A stretch of 64,000 bases of DNA from Aestuariivirga litoralis (GTDB taxonomy: Bacteria > Pseudomonadota > Alphaproteobacteria > Rhizobiales > Aestuariivirgaceae). Both the position numbers and the translations under genes were made by a program. Positions 26,481 to 36,424 of this stretch are shown piece by piece. The notes under the pieces were generated by a model that saw only the letters and a list, made by a program, of their open reading frames with translations, had not been told where the DNA came from and did not search any database. The stretch spans positions 1 to 64,000 of the forward strand of contig NZ_QKVK01000010.1 in assembly GCF_003234965.1 (NCBI RefSeq), written 5' to 3'. Positions within the stretch are counted from its first letter, which is position 1; each line of letters opens with the position of its first letter.

Positions 26481-28904
26481 ATGAAGTCGCATGCGCGTGT
26501 TGTGGTGGTTGGCGGTGGCGTGATGGGCGTGGGGCTCCTCTACCACCTGGCGCTCGAAGGCTGGACGGACATCGTCCTCATCGAGAAGGGCGAGCTCACC
26601 TCGGGCTCCACCTGGCATGCGGCGGGCCAGTGCCCGCATTTCAACGGCTCGCTCAACATGACCAAGGTGCATGTCTATGGCACCGAGCTCTACCCGAAGC
26701 TGGAAAAACTCACCGGACAGGCCGTGTCCTGGCATGGCTGCGGCGGCCTCCGGCTCGCCTGCACCGACGAGGAGGTGAACTGGCTCAAATACGTCTATGG
26801 CGTGTCGCGGCTCGCAGGCTACGAATGCGAGATCATCGGCCCCTCAGAGATCAAGCAGCACCACCCCTTCCTCGACACCACGGGCGTGAAGGCCGCCTTC
26901 CGCACCGTGCATGACGGGCACGTGGCGCCGGCCGACATCACCAATGCCATGGCAGCGGGTGCGCGCCAGCTGGGTGCCGAGATCGTGCGGCGCAACCGGG
27001 TGATGGACATCAAGCTGCTGCCCAATGGCGAGTGGCGCGTGTTCACCGAGCAGGGCACCATCGACTGCGAGCACGTGGTGAATTCGGCGGGCTCCTACTG
27101 CGACGTGGTGGGAAGCTGGACCGGCCACAACGTGCCCATCGCCAACATGCTGCACCACTACGTCATCACCGAGCCGCTCAAGGAGCTGATCGACCTCGAG
27201 ATGGAACTTCCCGTGGTGCGCGACCCCTACTCCCACGCCTATCTCCGCGAGGAGACCAACGGCGTGCTGGTCGGCCCCTACGAGACGGCGACCGCGCATG
27301 TGTGCTGGGACGGCAAGCCGCCGCGCTGGGATTACGAGAGCGAACTCGAGGCCCCCGAGCTCGACCGCATCATGCCCTGGCTCGAGCGCGCCACGGAGCG
27401 CCTGCCGCTGTTCGGCGAAACGGGCGTCAAGTCGATCATCTCCGGCGCCATCACCCACACGCCGGACGGCGTCTATCTCTCGGGCCCTGCCCCGGGCCCG
27501 AAGAACTACTGGATGCATTGCGGCGCCTCGATCGGCATCTGCCAGGGCGGCGGAGCAGGCAAATACCTCGCGCAGTGGATGGTGCATGGCCAGGCCGAGA
27601 TCAACATGCGCGAGTTCGACCCGCGCCGCTTCGGCAACTGGGCGACCAAGGACTACACCGAGGAAGTCTCCGTCGCCGACTATCACCACATGTATTACTG
27701 CTACAAGCCGGCGGAGCAGCACCAGGTGGGCCGTGGCCTGCGCAAGTCCTCGCTCTACGACAGGCTGAAGGCCGAGGGCGCGCAGTTCGCCCAGATCTTC
27801 GGCTGGGAGCGGCCGCGCTGGTACGACACGACCGGCGAAGGGGAGAAATACTCCTTCAAGCGCTCCAACTGGTTCCCCGCGGTGAGGGAAGAGGCGCTTG
27901 CCGTGCGCGATGGCGTGGGCCTGATGGATCTCTCGACCTTCTCGAAATACGAGGTGACGGGCAAGGACGCCTATGCCTTCCTCGAACGCATCTGCGCCAA
28001 CAAGATCCCGGCGAAGGATGGCGGCATCATCCTCGGCCACCTCCTCAACGAGAATGGCTTCATCGAATCCGAAATCACCGTGACACGGCTTGCCGCCGAT
28101 CATTTCTATGTGCTCTCGGCCGCCGTCGCCCAGCTCCACGACCTCGACCAGATGAACTGGCGCAAGCGCGCGGATGAGCAGGTGACGATCACCGACGTGA
28201 CGGATGACTTCGGCGTCCTGGTGCTCGCCGGACCCCTGTCGCGCGAGGTGCTGGCGAAGTGCACGGACATTGACCTCACCAATGCCTCCTTCCGCTGGCT
28301 CACCGGCAAGACGGCGACGGTGGCCGGTGTGCCCGGCGTCCGCCTGCTGCGCGTCAACTATGTGGGCGAGCTGGGCTGGGAACTGCATGTGCCGATGGCA
28401 CAGATGCCGAAGGTGTTCGACGCCCTCATGGCGGCGGGCAAGCCGCATGGCATCCGCCTGTTCGGCACCTATGCCATGAATGCGCTCCGCATCGAGAAGG
28501 CCTATCGCGGCTGGGGCTCCGAGCTCACCACCGAGATCGACATGATCGAGGCCTCGATGGAGCGCTTCCTGCGCCTCGACAAGGAGGACTTCATCGGCAA
28601 GGCGGCGACACTGCGCAGGAAGCAGCAGGGCCCGCGCATGAAGCTCGTCTACATGGAGGTGGACAACACCGACAGCGACTGCGTGGGCAACGAGCCGGTC
28701 TACCACGGCGGCAAGGTGGTGGGCGTCACGACATCGGGCGGCTTCGGCCAGAAGACGGGCAAGTCACTGGCCTTCGCCTATGTGCCGCCGGAACTGGCAG
28801 CCGTGGGCACCGAGCTCGAGGTGATGATGTTCACGCAGATGCGTAAGGCGCGGATCATCCCTGACTCGATCTGGGATCCCGCGAACGAGCGGCTGCGCGC
28901 CTAG
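26481..28904 (+). CDS. FAD-dependent oxidoreductase of the dimethylglycine/sarcosine dehydrogenase family
   Basis: An 807-aa two-part enzyme. The N-terminal FAD domain has VVVVGGGVMG (7-16) and SGSTWHAAGQ, whose H46 corresponds to the histidine that binds FAD covalently in dimethylglycine dehydrogenase. The C-terminal half (from about residue 430) is a GcvT-like folate-binding aminomethyltransferase domain (GVGLMDLSTFSKYEV, NYVGELGWELHVP). The family oxidatively demethylates N-methyl amino acids and passes the methyl group to tetrahydrofolate. GGAG precedes the ATG. Substrate is inferred to be an N-methylated glycine, which would fit the carnitine-to-betaine cluster at 42-49 kb. Confidence 0.85.
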   Translation: MKSHARVVVVGGGVMGVGLLYHLALEGWTDIVLIEKGELTSGSTWHAAGQCPHFNGSLNMTKVHVYGTELYPKLEKLTGQAVSWHGCGGLRLACTDEEVNWLKYVYGVSRLAGYECEIIGPSEIKQHHPFLDTTGVKAAFRTVHDGHVAPADITNAMAAGARQLGAEIVRRNRVMDIKLLPNGEWRVFTEQGTIDCEHVVNSAGSYCDVVGSWTGHNVPIANMLHHYVITEPLKELIDLEMELPVVRDPYSHAYLREETNGVLVGPYETATAHVCWDGKPPRWDYESELEAPELDRIMPWLERATERLPLFGETGVKSIISGAITHTPDGVYLSGPAPGPKNYWMHCGASIGICQGGGAGKYLAQWMVHGQAEINMREFDPRRFGNWATKDYTEEVSVADYHHMYYCYKPAEQHQVGRGLRKSSLYDRLKAEGAQFAQIFGWERPRWYDTTGEGEKYSFKRSNWFPAVREEALAVRDGVGLMDLSTFSKYEVTGKDAYAFLERICANKIPAKDGGIILGHLLNENGFIESEITVTRLAADHFYVLSAAVAQLHDLDQMNWRKRADEQVTITDVTDDFGVLVLAGPLSREVLAKCTDIDLTNASFRWLTGKTATVAGVPGVRLLRVNYVGELGWELHVPMAQMPKVFDALMAAGKPHGIRLFGTYAMNALRIEKAYRGWGSELTTEIDMIEASMERFLRLDKEDFIGKAATLRRKQQGPRMKLVYMEVDNTDSDCVGNEPVYHGGKVVGVTTSGGFGQKTGKSLAFAYVPPELAAVGTELEVMMFTQMRKARIIPDSIWDPANERLRA

Positions 28905-28913
28905 AATGGCTTC

Positions 28914-29324
28914 ATGAAACAGGCACTGGCCACCGTCAGCCTGCTGGTGCCGAGCTATGAGGCCGGGCTCAGCTTCTATGTGGATGCGCTCGGTTTCCGC
29001 CTCGTCGAGGACACGGCGCTGGGCTCAGGCAAGCGCTGGGTCACCGTTGCGCCGCCGGGCGGTGGCGGCGCGCGGCTCCTGCTCACCGAACCGGGCTCGC
29101 CCGAGCAGGCGGCGGCCATCGGGCGGCAAGCCGGCGGGCGGGTGTTCCTGTTCCTTGAAACCGATGACTTCCAGCGCGACCACAGACGCTACCTGGCGGC
29201 AGGCGTAGCCTTTCTCGAAGCCCCCCGGCACGAGGCCTATGGCACGGTTGCGGTGTTCCAGGATCCCTTCGGCAACAAGTGGGACCTGCTGCAGCCGGCG
29301 CACAAGGGCAGCCCATCCGCCTGA
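28914..29324 (+). CDS. VOC-family (glyoxalase/bleomycin resistance-like) protein
   Basis: A 136-aa protein with the vicinal oxygen chelate fold pattern: two beta-alpha-beta-beta-beta halves, VSLLVPSYEAGLSFYVDALGFRLVED at the start (read in pieces) and a terminal VFQDPFGNKWDLLQP, a usual end for this family. Members act as metal-dependent lyases, dioxygenases or binding proteins; function here is unknown. It begins 9 bp after the flavoenzyme stop, so the two are probably co-transcribed. Confidence 0.82.
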   Translation: MKQALATVSLLVPSYEAGLSFYVDALGFRLVEDTALGSGKRWVTVAPPGGGGARLLLTEPGSPEQAAAIGRQAGGRVFLFLETDDFQRDHRRYLAAGVAFLEAPRHEAYGTVAVFQDPFGNKWDLLQPAHKGSPSA

Positions 29325-29333
29325 CATGCCCGC

Positions 29334-30236
29334 ATGACCACTCCCGCTTCCAGCCGCACCCTCGTCGGCATCGGCCTGATGCTCACCGCCATGGCGGTGC
29401 TGCCCTTCCTCGATGCCATCGCCAAGTACCTCGGCCAGCAGGGTGTGCCGGTGATGCAGATCGTCTGGGCGCGGCTGTTCTTCGGCGCCTTCCTCACCAT
29501 GCCCTTCGCGCTGAAGCTTGCGGGCCCCAGGGGCCTCATCCCCAACATGCCGCTGATGCATGCGGTGCGCGCCACGCTGATGATCGCCGCCACGGCCTTC
29601 TTCTTCATGGGCCTGCACTATCTCTCGATCGCCGACACGCTGGCGATCTTCTTCGTCCAGCCCCTCATCGTCACCCTGCTCTCGCCGCTGGTGCTGGGCG
29701 AGACGGTGGGCATCCGGCGCTGGGTGGCGGTGATCATCGGCTTCATCGGGACGCTGATCATCATCCGGCCGGGCTTCCAGGAACTGAACCCCGGCGTCTT
29801 CATGGCGCTTGCGTCAGGCTTCTGCCTCGCCATCTACCTGCTGCTGACGCGGCGCATCTCGGGTTCGGCGCCTGCCATGGTGACGACCTTCTATACCAGC
29901 CTGATGGGCGCCATCATCATGAGCGTCATCGTGGTCTTCGTCTGGCAGACGCCGACACCGGCCCAGTGGGGCTTCTTCGTGCTGCTTTCGGCGATTGCCA
30001 ATGGCGGGCACTACCTGATCATCCGCGCCTATGACCACGCCGAAGCCTCGCTGCTGGCGCCACTGGCCTATACCGAGATGATCATGGCCACCGTGCTGGG
30101 CTGGTACATCTTCGGCGACTTCCCCGATCTGTGGACTTTCGTCGGCGTCGGCATCCTCATCGCCTGCGCCATCTACATCTCCTGGCGCGAACGGGTGCGC
30201 CATGTGGAGCCGATCCGGGATTTCGAGCAGCCGTAG
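29334..30236 (+). CDS. DMT/EamA-family transporter
   Basis: A 300-aa membrane protein with ten hydrophobic segments in two EamA repeats (about 10-140 and 155-285). Typical features are LPFLDAIAKYLGQQGVPVMQ, RLFFGAFLTMPF and an end-of-repeat LAPLAYTEMIMATVLGWYIFGD region. The family exports or imports metabolites, amino acids or nucleotide sugars. It follows the VOC gene by 9 bp and is the last gene of that run, 18 bp from the convergent surE. Confidence 0.88.
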   Translation: MTTPASSRTLVGIGLMLTAMAVLPFLDAIAKYLGQQGVPVMQIVWARLFFGAFLTMPFALKLAGPRGLIPNMPLMHAVRATLMIAATAFFFMGLHYLSIADTLAIFFVQPLIVTLLSPLVLGETVGIRRWVAVIIGFIGTLIIIRPGFQELNPGVFMALASGFCLAIYLLLTRRISGSAPAMVTTFYTSLMGAIIMSVIVVFVWQTPTPAQWGFFVLLSAIANGGHYLIIRAYDHAEASLLAPLAYTEMIMATVLGWYIFGDFPDLWTFVGVGILIACAIYISWRERVRHVEPIRDFEQP

Positions 30237-30254
30237 GAAAGCAGCGAAGCGAGA

Positions 30255-31013
30255 CTAGGTGTCGAGCACCGCGCGCACCGCGTCCATGGCCTCGGTCTGG
30301 GTCAGGTTCATGTGCAGCGGCGTCACCGAGATGCGGCGGTTGAAGGCGGCCCAGAGGTCGGTGCCCACGGGCGGGTTGCCGCGCTCACGCTTGAAGCCCA
30401 GCCAGTAGTAGTTGTTGCCGCGCATGTCGACCCGCTCGTCGACGGTGAGCAGGTTCACGTCGCGCTTGCCCTGGCGCGTGACCTCGACGCCCTGCACCTC
30501 GTCGGGGCGGCAGTCGGGGAAATTCACGTTCATCAGGATGCCGGGGCCGAAGCTGAGCTTGATCAGTTTCTTGACGATGGCAGGCCCATGGTGCTCGGCC
30601 ACTTCATAGGAGAAGCCGTTGCCGTGGATGCCCGTCACCTGGCTGAGCGCGATCGACTTGAAGCCGAGTTGCGTCCCTTCCATTGCCGCGGCAATGGTGC
30701 CGGAATAGGTGACGTCGTCGGCGATGTTCTGGCCGCGGTTGACGCCGGAGAGGACGAGGTCCGGATCACCGGGCAGGATCTTGCGCGCCGCCATCACCAC
30801 GCAGTCGGTGGGCGTGCCCGCCACCTCGAAGCGCTTGTCGGCGAGCTTGCGGTAGCGGATCGGGTCGGCGAGCGAAAGGGAGTGACCTGCCCCGGAATTC
30901 TCTTCAGCCGGGGCCACGATCCACACGTCGTCGGAAATGGAGCGCGCGATGCGCTCCAGCGTTTCGAGGCCCGGGGCGTGGATGCCGTCGTCGTTGGTCA
31001 CGAGAATGCGCAT
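30255..31013 (-). CDS. surE: 5'/3'-nucleotidase SurE
   Basis: A 252-aa phosphatase that removes phosphate from nucleoside monophosphates. The metal-binding start MRILVTNDDGIHAPGL, the SGVNRGQNIADDVTYSGT segment and ALSQ in the middle are diagnostic. It is 5 bp downstream of serS, and the serS-surE pair after tatABC is a standard alphaproteobacterial order. Confidence 0.95.
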   Translation of the reverse strand: MRILVTNDDGIHAPGLETLERIARSISDDVWIVAPAEENSGAGHSLSLADPIRYRKLADKRFEVAGTPTDCVVMAARKILPGDPDLVLSGVNRGQNIADDVTYSGTIAAAMEGTQLGFKSIALSQVTGIHGNGFSYEVAEHHGPAIVKKLIKLSFGPGILMNVNFPDCRPDEVQGVEVTRQGKRDVNLLTVDERVDMRGNNYYWLGFKRERGNPPVGTDLWAAFNRRISVTPLHMNLTQTEAMDAVRAVLDT

Positions 31014-31018
31014 GTGCG

Positions 31019-32299
31019 TCAGCCCCTGGTGATCTGTTCAGCGCCGCCCATGTAGGGGCGGAGCGCCTCTGGGATCGTCACCGACCCGTCGGCATTCTGG
31101 TAGTTCTCGAGGATCGCCACCATGGTGCGGCCCACTGCGAGGCCGGAGCCGTTGAGCGTGTGGACATAGCGCGTGCCCTTGCCATCCGCCGGCTTGAAGC
31201 GCGCATCCATGCGCCGCGCCTGGAAGTCGCCGCAGACGGAACAGGACGAGATTTCGCGATAGGCATTCTGCCCCGGGAGCCAAACCTCGAGGTCATAGGT
31301 CATGCGGCTTCCGAAGCCCATGTCGCCGGTGCACAGGCGCATCACGCGATAGGGCAGCTTGAGCGCCTGAAGAACGCTCTCCGCCGCACCCGTCATGCGC
31401 TCCAGCTCCTCGCGCGACTGCTCAGGCGTGGTGATGGAGACGAGCTCGACCTTGGAGAACTGGTGCTGGCGGATCATGCCCCGCGTGTCGCGCCCCGCCG
31501 CCCCCGCCTCGGCGCGGAAGCAGGGCGTATAGGCGGTGAGACGCAGCGGCAGGTCCTTCTCCTCGAGAATGGACTCGCGCACGAGGTTGGTGAGCGAGAC
31601 CTCCGCCGTGGGGATCAGCCAGCGGCCATCGGTGGTGCGGAACAGGTCCTCGGCGAATTTGGGCAGCTGGCCGGTGCCATACATGGCGGCGTCGTTGACC
31701 ATGTAGGGGACATAGTGCTCGGTATAGCCGTTTACCCCCGTCTGGTGGTCGAGCATGAACTGCGCCACGGCGCGCTCGAGCCGGGCGAGCTGGCCCTTCA
31801 GGATGACGAAGCGCGCGCCGGCGATCTTCGCGGCGGCCTCGAAATCCATCAGCCCCAGCCATTCGCCGATGTCGAAATGCTGGCGCGGCTCGTAATTGTA
31901 GACGGGTGGCACGCCCCAGCGGCGGACCTCGACATTGCCCGTCTCGTCCTTGCCGTCCGGCACGTCATCGAGCGGGATATTGGGGATCACGGCAAGAGCC
32001 GCGGTGAGCCGCTGGTCGATGTCGCGCTCGATCGCCTCCCCGCTGGCGATGAAATCCTTGATCGACCCCATCTCGGCCTTGAGCGCCTCGGCCCTGGCCT
32101 TGTCGCCCGTCTTCATGGCCTCGCCGATTTCCTTCGAGGCGGCATTGCGGCGGGCCTGCGCGTCCTGCAGCTTCTGCACATGGTCGCGGCGCTCGGCGTC
32201 GATCTTCAGCAGCTGCGAGGCGACCGGCTCGAGGCCGCGGCGGGCGAGCCCTGAATCGAATGCTGCCGGGTTGTCGCGGATGGCCTTGATGTCATGCAT
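31019..32299 (-). CDS. serS: Serine-tRNA ligase
   Basis: A 426-aa class II aminoacyl-tRNA synthetase that charges tRNA-Ser. It has the N-terminal long coiled-coil arm (about 30-100; [19 protein letters not shown]) that contacts the tRNA variable arm. Then come motif 2 ([20 protein letters not shown], ending in [10 protein letters not shown]), and motif 3 near [17 protein letters not shown]. Length and order are normal. It sits between tatC and surE. Confidence 0.96.
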   Translation of the reverse strand: MHDIKAIRDNPAAFDSGLARRGLEPVASQLLKIDAERRDHVQKLQDAQARRNAASKEIGEAMKTGDKARAEALKAEMGSIKDFIASGEAIERDIDQRLTAALAVIPNIPLDDVPDGKDETGNVEVRRWGVPPVYNYEPRQHFDIGEWLGLMDFEAAAKIAGARFVILKGQLARLERAVAQFMLDHQTGVNGYTEHYVPYMVNDAAMYGTGQLPKFAEDLFRTTDGRWLIPTAEVSLTNLVRESILEEKDLPLRLTAYTPCFRAEAGAAGRDTRGMIRQHQFSKVELVSITTPEQSREELERMTGAAESVLQALKLPYRVMRLCTGDMGFGSRMTYDLEVWLPGQNAYREISSCSVCGDFQARRMDARFKPADGKGTRYVHTLNGSGLAVGRTMVAILENYQNADGSVTIPEALRPYMGGAEQITRG

Positions 32300-32371
32300 G
32301 GGTCTCGAGTCCTCTTTCCGGGCCCTCCTATAGGACGGCGGAACCGCAACGGGAAGACCGCAATGCGGAGG

Positions 32372-33139
32372 TCAGGCCGCCTCTTCCGCCGCCTCGCGCT
32401 TCTTGCGGCGGGCCTCGATGAAGCGCACAGCCTGCACGGACACCTCGTAGAGGGCCATCAGCGGCACCGCCATGGCGATCTGGGAAATCGGGTCCGGCGG
32501 GGTGAGCACGGCGGCGACGATGAACACGCCGACAATGGCGAATTTCCGCCCGCTCTTCAGCTGGTCGTAGCTGAGGATGCCGATCTGGCCCAGCAGCGTC
32601 AGCACCACGGGAAGCTGGAAGCACAGGCCGAAGGCGAGGATCAGCATCATCACGAAATCGAGATAGGCCTCGATGTCGGGCATGAGCGCCACGCCGGAAG
32701 TGCCGGCAAGTGCGGTGAAGAAATGGATCGCCACCGGGAGGAGGAAGAAATAGACCAGCGAGGCGCCGAGGATGAAGAAGATGGGCGTGGCGATGAGGTA
32801 AGGCAGGAAGGCCGCCTTCTCATGCTTGTAGAGGCCGGGCGCCACGAAGCGGTAGATCTGCGTGGCGATCAGCGGGAAGCCGATGAACAGGCCGCCGAAG
32901 AAGGCGATCTTCAGCTTCACGAGGAACACGCCGAGAAGCTTGATGGAGATCAGCGAGACGTCCTGACCGGTGCCCCATTTGAACGGCAGCACGAGGAAAT
33001 GCAGGATGTCGGAGGAAAAGAAGAAACTGAAGATGAAGGCGCCGATGAAGCCGACCACGCACCAGATGAGGCGGGTTCTCAGCTCGATCAGGTGCTCGAT
33101 CAGCGGGGCTTCGGAGGCGTCGATGTCCTGCTGGGTCAT
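32372..33139 (-). CDS. tatC: Twin-arginine translocase subunit TatC
   Basis: A 255-aa inner-membrane protein with six membrane segments. Family signs are APLIEHLIELRTRLIW near the start, FVAPGLYKHEKAAFLP, and the conserved LAFGLCFQLPVVLTLLGQ segment. TatC is the receptor for twin-arginine signal peptides. Its start overlaps the tatB stop (ATGA). At least two likely Tat substrates, the sugar-binding protein at 5473 and NirK at 56238, are encoded in this window. Confidence 0.95.
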   Translation of the reverse strand: MTQQDIDASEAPLIEHLIELRTRLIWCVVGFIGAFIFSFFFSSDILHFLVLPFKWGTGQDVSLISIKLLGVFLVKLKIAFFGGLFIGFPLIATQIYRFVAPGLYKHEKAAFLPYLIATPIFFILGASLVYFFLLPVAIHFFTALAGTSGVALMPDIEAYLDFVMMLILAFGLCFQLPVVLTLLGQIGILSYDQLKSGRKFAIVGVFIVAAVLTPPDPISQIAMAVPLMALYEVSVQAVRFIEARRKKREAAEEAA

Positions 33140-33519
33140 GAGGCGGCTGCGGGGGTGTCCGTGGAGGCCGTGGTGGCGGCAGGCTTGGGCGCATCAGTCG
33201 CCGGCACGTCGCCGAACAGCTTCTTGAAATCGTCGACCTGCTTCTTGTTCGTGTCCTCGGCGGCCTTCTTGGCCATCGTCGGGTCGATGAAGTTGGCCGG
33301 GTTCTTGATGTTGTCGAATTCCTTCTTCACCTCGTCGAAGCCGGTTTCCTTCATGGCCTGGTCGAGGTGACCCTGGAACTCGCGGGCCATGCCGCGCATC
33401 TTGGCGACGGTCTTGCCCAGCGCGCGCAGCACCTTGGGGAGGTCCTTCGGCCCGATGACGATGATCGCCACCACGGCAACGACGAACATTTCGCTATAGC
33501 CGAACCCGAAATCAAACAT
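33136..33519 (-). CDS. tatB: Twin-arginine translocase subunit TatB
   Basis: A 127-aa protein: a short N-terminal membrane helix (MFDFGFGYSEMFVVAVVAII), a conserved IGPKDLPKVLRALGK amphipathic helix, then a charged tail rich in lysine and aspartate and a low-complexity alanine/threonine C-terminus. TatB binds signal peptides together with TatC. It lies between tatA and tatC and overlaps tatC. Confidence 0.93.
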   Translation of the reverse strand: MFDFGFGYSEMFVVAVVAIIVIGPKDLPKVLRALGKTVAKMRGMAREFQGHLDQAMKETGFDEVKKEFDNIKNPANFIDPTMAKKAAEDTNKKQVDDFKKLFGDVPATDAPKPAATTASTDTPAAAS

Positions 33520-33554
33520 GTGCGTTTCCGGCTAGAGGCGCGCCGGCGTGCCTA

Positions 33555-33779
33555 TCAGCTCTGGGCCTTCTCGGCTTCCGACTTCACCGCCGTCTGCTGC
33601 TCGATGGGCTTGGGATCGGCAGTGGTGGCGGCGGGGGTGTCGTCGTCGGCCAGGCCCTTCTTGAAGCTCTTGATGCCCTTGGCGACGTCGCCCATCAGGT
33701 CAGACACCTTGCCGCGGCCGAACAGCAGCACCACGACCAGAATGACGAGAACCCAATGCCAGATCGACAGCGAACCCAT
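33555..33779 (-). CDS. tatA: Twin-arginine translocase subunit TatA
   Basis: A 74-aa pore-forming subunit: N-terminal helix ([20 protein letters not shown]), then the amphipathic [20 protein letters not shown] helix and an acidic tail. It is the first gene of tatABC, 35 bp before tatB. 33780-33879 upstream holds its likely promoter region but I see no strong hexamer pair. Confidence 0.95.
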   Translation of the reverse strand: MGSLSIWHWVLVILVVVLLFGRGKVSDLMGDVAKGIKSFKKGLADDDTPAATTADPKPIEQQTAVKSEAEKAQS

Positions 33780-33879
33780 AAGACAAACTCCCTATATCCG
33801 GAGAGAGGACACTCTCTCCTCGCGTTTCGCGGCACTAAAGCAGAAACCCCGGCGCGCCGCAACCAAGGCGGAATGACCC

Positions 33880-35016
33880 TCAGATAGGTTGCAAACTGGC
33901 CAATTCAAAGACGAAAACATGGTCCGGATCGACCCGGAACAGCGCTGTTTCGCCGCGCTGGGGGGCTGCCTTGGAACCAAGCAGCGCCGTCAGCGGCTCG
34001 TCGAGGCCCTTGAACAGCACCCGGCACTTGACGTCGTCGCCCTGGAAGCGGGTTTCGGTGACCAGTCCCTCGACCCCCGTCTCCCCTGCCGCGGCCCGGC
34101 GGATGCCCTGGGGGCGGATCAGCACCAGGGCGTCCGGGCCCTTCACCCGCTCGGGGCAGGCAAAGGTGCCGAGCGGCGTGACCACAAGGCCATCCCGCAC
34201 CTCGCCACGCACCTCGTCGGTGTCGGAGAAGAAGCGGGCGGCGGGAGCATCCGCCGGGTGGCGGTAGAGCTCCTCCGGCGTGCCGGCCTGGATCAGCCGG
34301 CCCTGGCGCATCAGGAAGATGCGGTCGGCAAGTCCCATCGCCTCCACCGGGTCATGGGTCACCAGCAGGCAGGAGGCGCGGGTTTCGCGCAGCAGCGTCA
34401 GCGTTTCCGCGCGCACCGATTCGCGCAGCCGCTGGTCGAGGCCCGAGAAGGGCTCGTCCATCAGCAGCACCTGTGGGCGCGGCACCAGCGCGCGGGCCAG
34501 CGCCACGCGCTGCTGCTCGCCACCCGAGAGATTGTGCGGATAGCTGTGGGCGTAATGGGCGAGCCCCACCCGCTCCAGCGCGTGGAGTGCAATGCCGCGC
34601 GCCTCGCCCTTCGGCAGCGAATTCAGCCCGAAGGCCACGTTGTCGATGATGGAAAGGTGCGGGAACAGGGCAAAATCCTGGAACATCAGACCGATGTTGC
34701 GCTTCTCGGGCGGCACGAAGCGCTCGGGCCCGGCCATTTCCTGCCCGTCGAACAGCAGGCGCCCCGCATCCGGCTTGTCGATTCCCGCCGCGATGCGGAG
34801 CAGTGTGGTCTTGCCGCAGCCGGACGGCCCGAGCAGGCAGGCGATCTCGCCCGGCTTCAGGGTGAAGCTCACATCCTCCACCGCGGCAGTGCGGCCAAAG
34901 CGGCGCGACACGTTCTCGAAGGTCAGCTGGCCGGCAAAGGTGGCGCCCGCCGTGCCGCGGGTGCCCCAGCGGCGGCTTTCCGGCAGTTCCTCGCGGATGG
35001 GTTCGGCGGACCTCAT
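33880..35016 (-). CDS. ABC transporter ATP-binding protein (FbpC/PotA-like), orphan
   Basis: A 378-aa ATPase with Walker A LLGPSGCGKTT, the Q-loop MFQDFALFPHLSIIDNVAFG, the signature NLSGGEQQRVALARAL, Walker B VLLMDEPFSGLD and the H-loop LLVTHD. A C-terminal TOBE-like region (about 270-378) follows. The Q-loop and signature are of the iron(III)/putrescine import type, not the sugar (MsmK/UgpC) type. No permease or binding protein is next to it. The start at 35016 gives an unusual 30-residue N-terminal extension rich in arginine and proline. Confidence 0.88.
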   Translation of the reverse strand: MRSAEPIREELPESRRWGTRGTAGATFAGQLTFENVSRRFGRTAAVEDVSFTLKPGEIACLLGPSGCGKTTLLRIAAGIDKPDAGRLLFDGQEMAGPERFVPPEKRNIGLMFQDFALFPHLSIIDNVAFGLNSLPKGEARGIALHALERVGLAHYAHSYPHNLSGGEQQRVALARALVPRPQVLLMDEPFSGLDQRLRESVRAETLTLLRETRASCLLVTHDPVEAMGLADRIFLMRQGRLIQAGTPEELYRHPADAPAARFFSDTDEVRGEVRDGLVVTPLGTFACPERVKGPDALVLIRPQGIRRAAAGETGVEGLVTETRFQGDDVKCRVLFKGLDEPLTALLGSKAAPQRGETALFRVDPDHVFVFELASLQPI

Positions 35017-35059
35017 GATCCGGGGGGTCTACAACGAAACGGCGGCGGCGCAAATGCCA

Positions 35060-36424
35060 TCACGCGGCAACGGGCACCACGCGGTTGCGGCCCTCGCGCT
35101 TGGCACGATAGAGGGCCCGGTCGGCCCGCTTGAGCAGCCCCTCCAGCGTGTCCTCGGTGGTGAGCAGGCTCGACACGCCGAGCGAGGCGGTAACGGTGAG
35201 GTGCGAGCCGGGCCCCAGCATGAAGGGCTTGGCAGCGATCGCCTTGCGGATCCGCTCGCCCACCTTTTCGGCGACCGCAAGGTCGGCCCCGGGAAGCACC
35301 ACCACGAATTCCTCGCCGCCGGTGCGGCATGCGAGATCGCCGCCACGCACCGAACCGCGGATGCGGCCGGCCACTTCCTGCAGCACGCGGTCGCCCGCGT
35401 CATGGCCATAGGTGTCGTTCACCGACTTGAAGAAGTCGATGTCGAGGCTGAGCATCGAGAGGCCCTTGCCGCGGTCGGCCGACTGCTCGATCAACTGGGT
35501 GAGCTGGGTTTCGAGATAGCGGCGGTTGTAGAGGCCGGTGAGCGCATCGGTCACCGCCATCTCCATCGAGGCGCGCACCGTGAGGCGCAGCTGCTCGGTA
35601 TAGCGGTGGCGGCGCACCTGCGTGGCGACGCGGGCCAGGAGTTCCTGCCGGTCGATCGGACGGATGAGATAGTCGTTCACCCCCATGTCGAGGGCGCGCA
35701 GCAGGCGCTGGTGATCTTCCGGGTCGACGAGGATGAGGATCGGCGTCTGGCGCGTCGTCTCCACCGACTTGAGCTGCGAGCAGATGCGCAGGCCATCCAT
35801 GCCCTCGAGATCGAGATTGACGATGATGAGGTCGAAGCCGCCCTGCGCCGCGCCGAAGGCCTCGAAGGCCTGTTGCGGCTCGGACACCACCGTCACCTCG
35901 TGGCGGGGCGACAGCAGGTTGCGGATGCGCTCGGCCGGGGCCACGCGATTGTCGAGCACCAGGATGCGCCCCGAGACCGCCTCGGCCGGCGGCTCGCTGG
36001 CGGCGAGGCCCAGCGGATCGGCACCGGTGCGGGCGCGCAGCTCATCGGTCAGCATCTTGAGCCGCACCAGGCCCTTGACGCGGCAGAACAGCGCCACGTC
36101 GTTGACCGGCTTGGTCAGGAAATCGTCGGCCCCCGCCTCGAGGCCCCTTACGCGATCCTCGGGCTGGTCGAGGGCCGTGACCATCACCACCGGGATATGC
36201 TGGGTTGCCGGGTTCTGCTTGATGCGGCGGCACACCTCGATGCCGTCGATCCCCGGCATCATCACGTCGAGCAGCACGATGTCGGGCCTTGTGCGGTTCA
36301 CCGCTTCCAGCGCGTCGGCGCCGTTCATGGCGGTGACGACCTCGAAGTACTCCGCCGCGAGCTTGGCCTCCAGCAGGCGGACATTGGCGAGGATGTCGTC
36401 GACGACGAGGACGCGGGCCGTCAT
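35060..36424 (-). CDS. pleD: Response regulator diguanylate cyclase PleD
   Basis: A 454-aa protein with two receiver domains followed by a GGDEF domain, the PleD layout. The first receiver carries the phospho-acceptor D53 (VLLDVMMPG). The second is degenerate. The cyclase signature is GGEEF near residue 370, with a c-di-GMP inhibitory site RGGD five residues before it. It makes the second messenger c-di-GMP and in Caulobacter controls the motile-to-sessile switch. The start overlaps the divK stop (ATGA). Confidence 0.95.
   Translation of the reverse strand: MTARVLVVDDILANVRLLEAKLAAEYFEVVTAMNGADALEAVNRTRPDIVLLDVMMPGIDGIEVCRRIKQNPATQHIPVVMVTALDQPEDRVRGLEAGADDFLTKPVNDVALFCRVKGLVRLKMLTDELRARTGADPLGLAASEPPAEAVSGRILVLDNRVAPAERIRNLLSPRHEVTVVSEPQQAFEAFGAAQGGFDLIIVNLDLEGMDGLRICSQLKSVETTRQTPILILVDPEDHQRLLRALDMGVNDYLIRPIDRQELLARVATQVRRHRYTEQLRLTVRASMEMAVTDALTGLYNRRYLETQLTQLIEQSADRGKGLSMLSLDIDFFKSVNDTYGHDAGDRVLQEVAGRIRGSVRGGDLACRTGGEEFVVVLPGADLAVAEKVGERIRKAIAAKPFMLGPGSHLTVTASLGVSSLLTTEDTLEGLLKRADRALYRAKREGRNRVVPVAA

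Noticed and set aside
33880-35016. The ATPase missing from the sugar importer
   Set aside because: Its Q-loop and signature region are of the iron/polyamine type, not the CUT1 sugar type, and it is 23 kb away. A shared sugar ATPase elsewhere is more likely.
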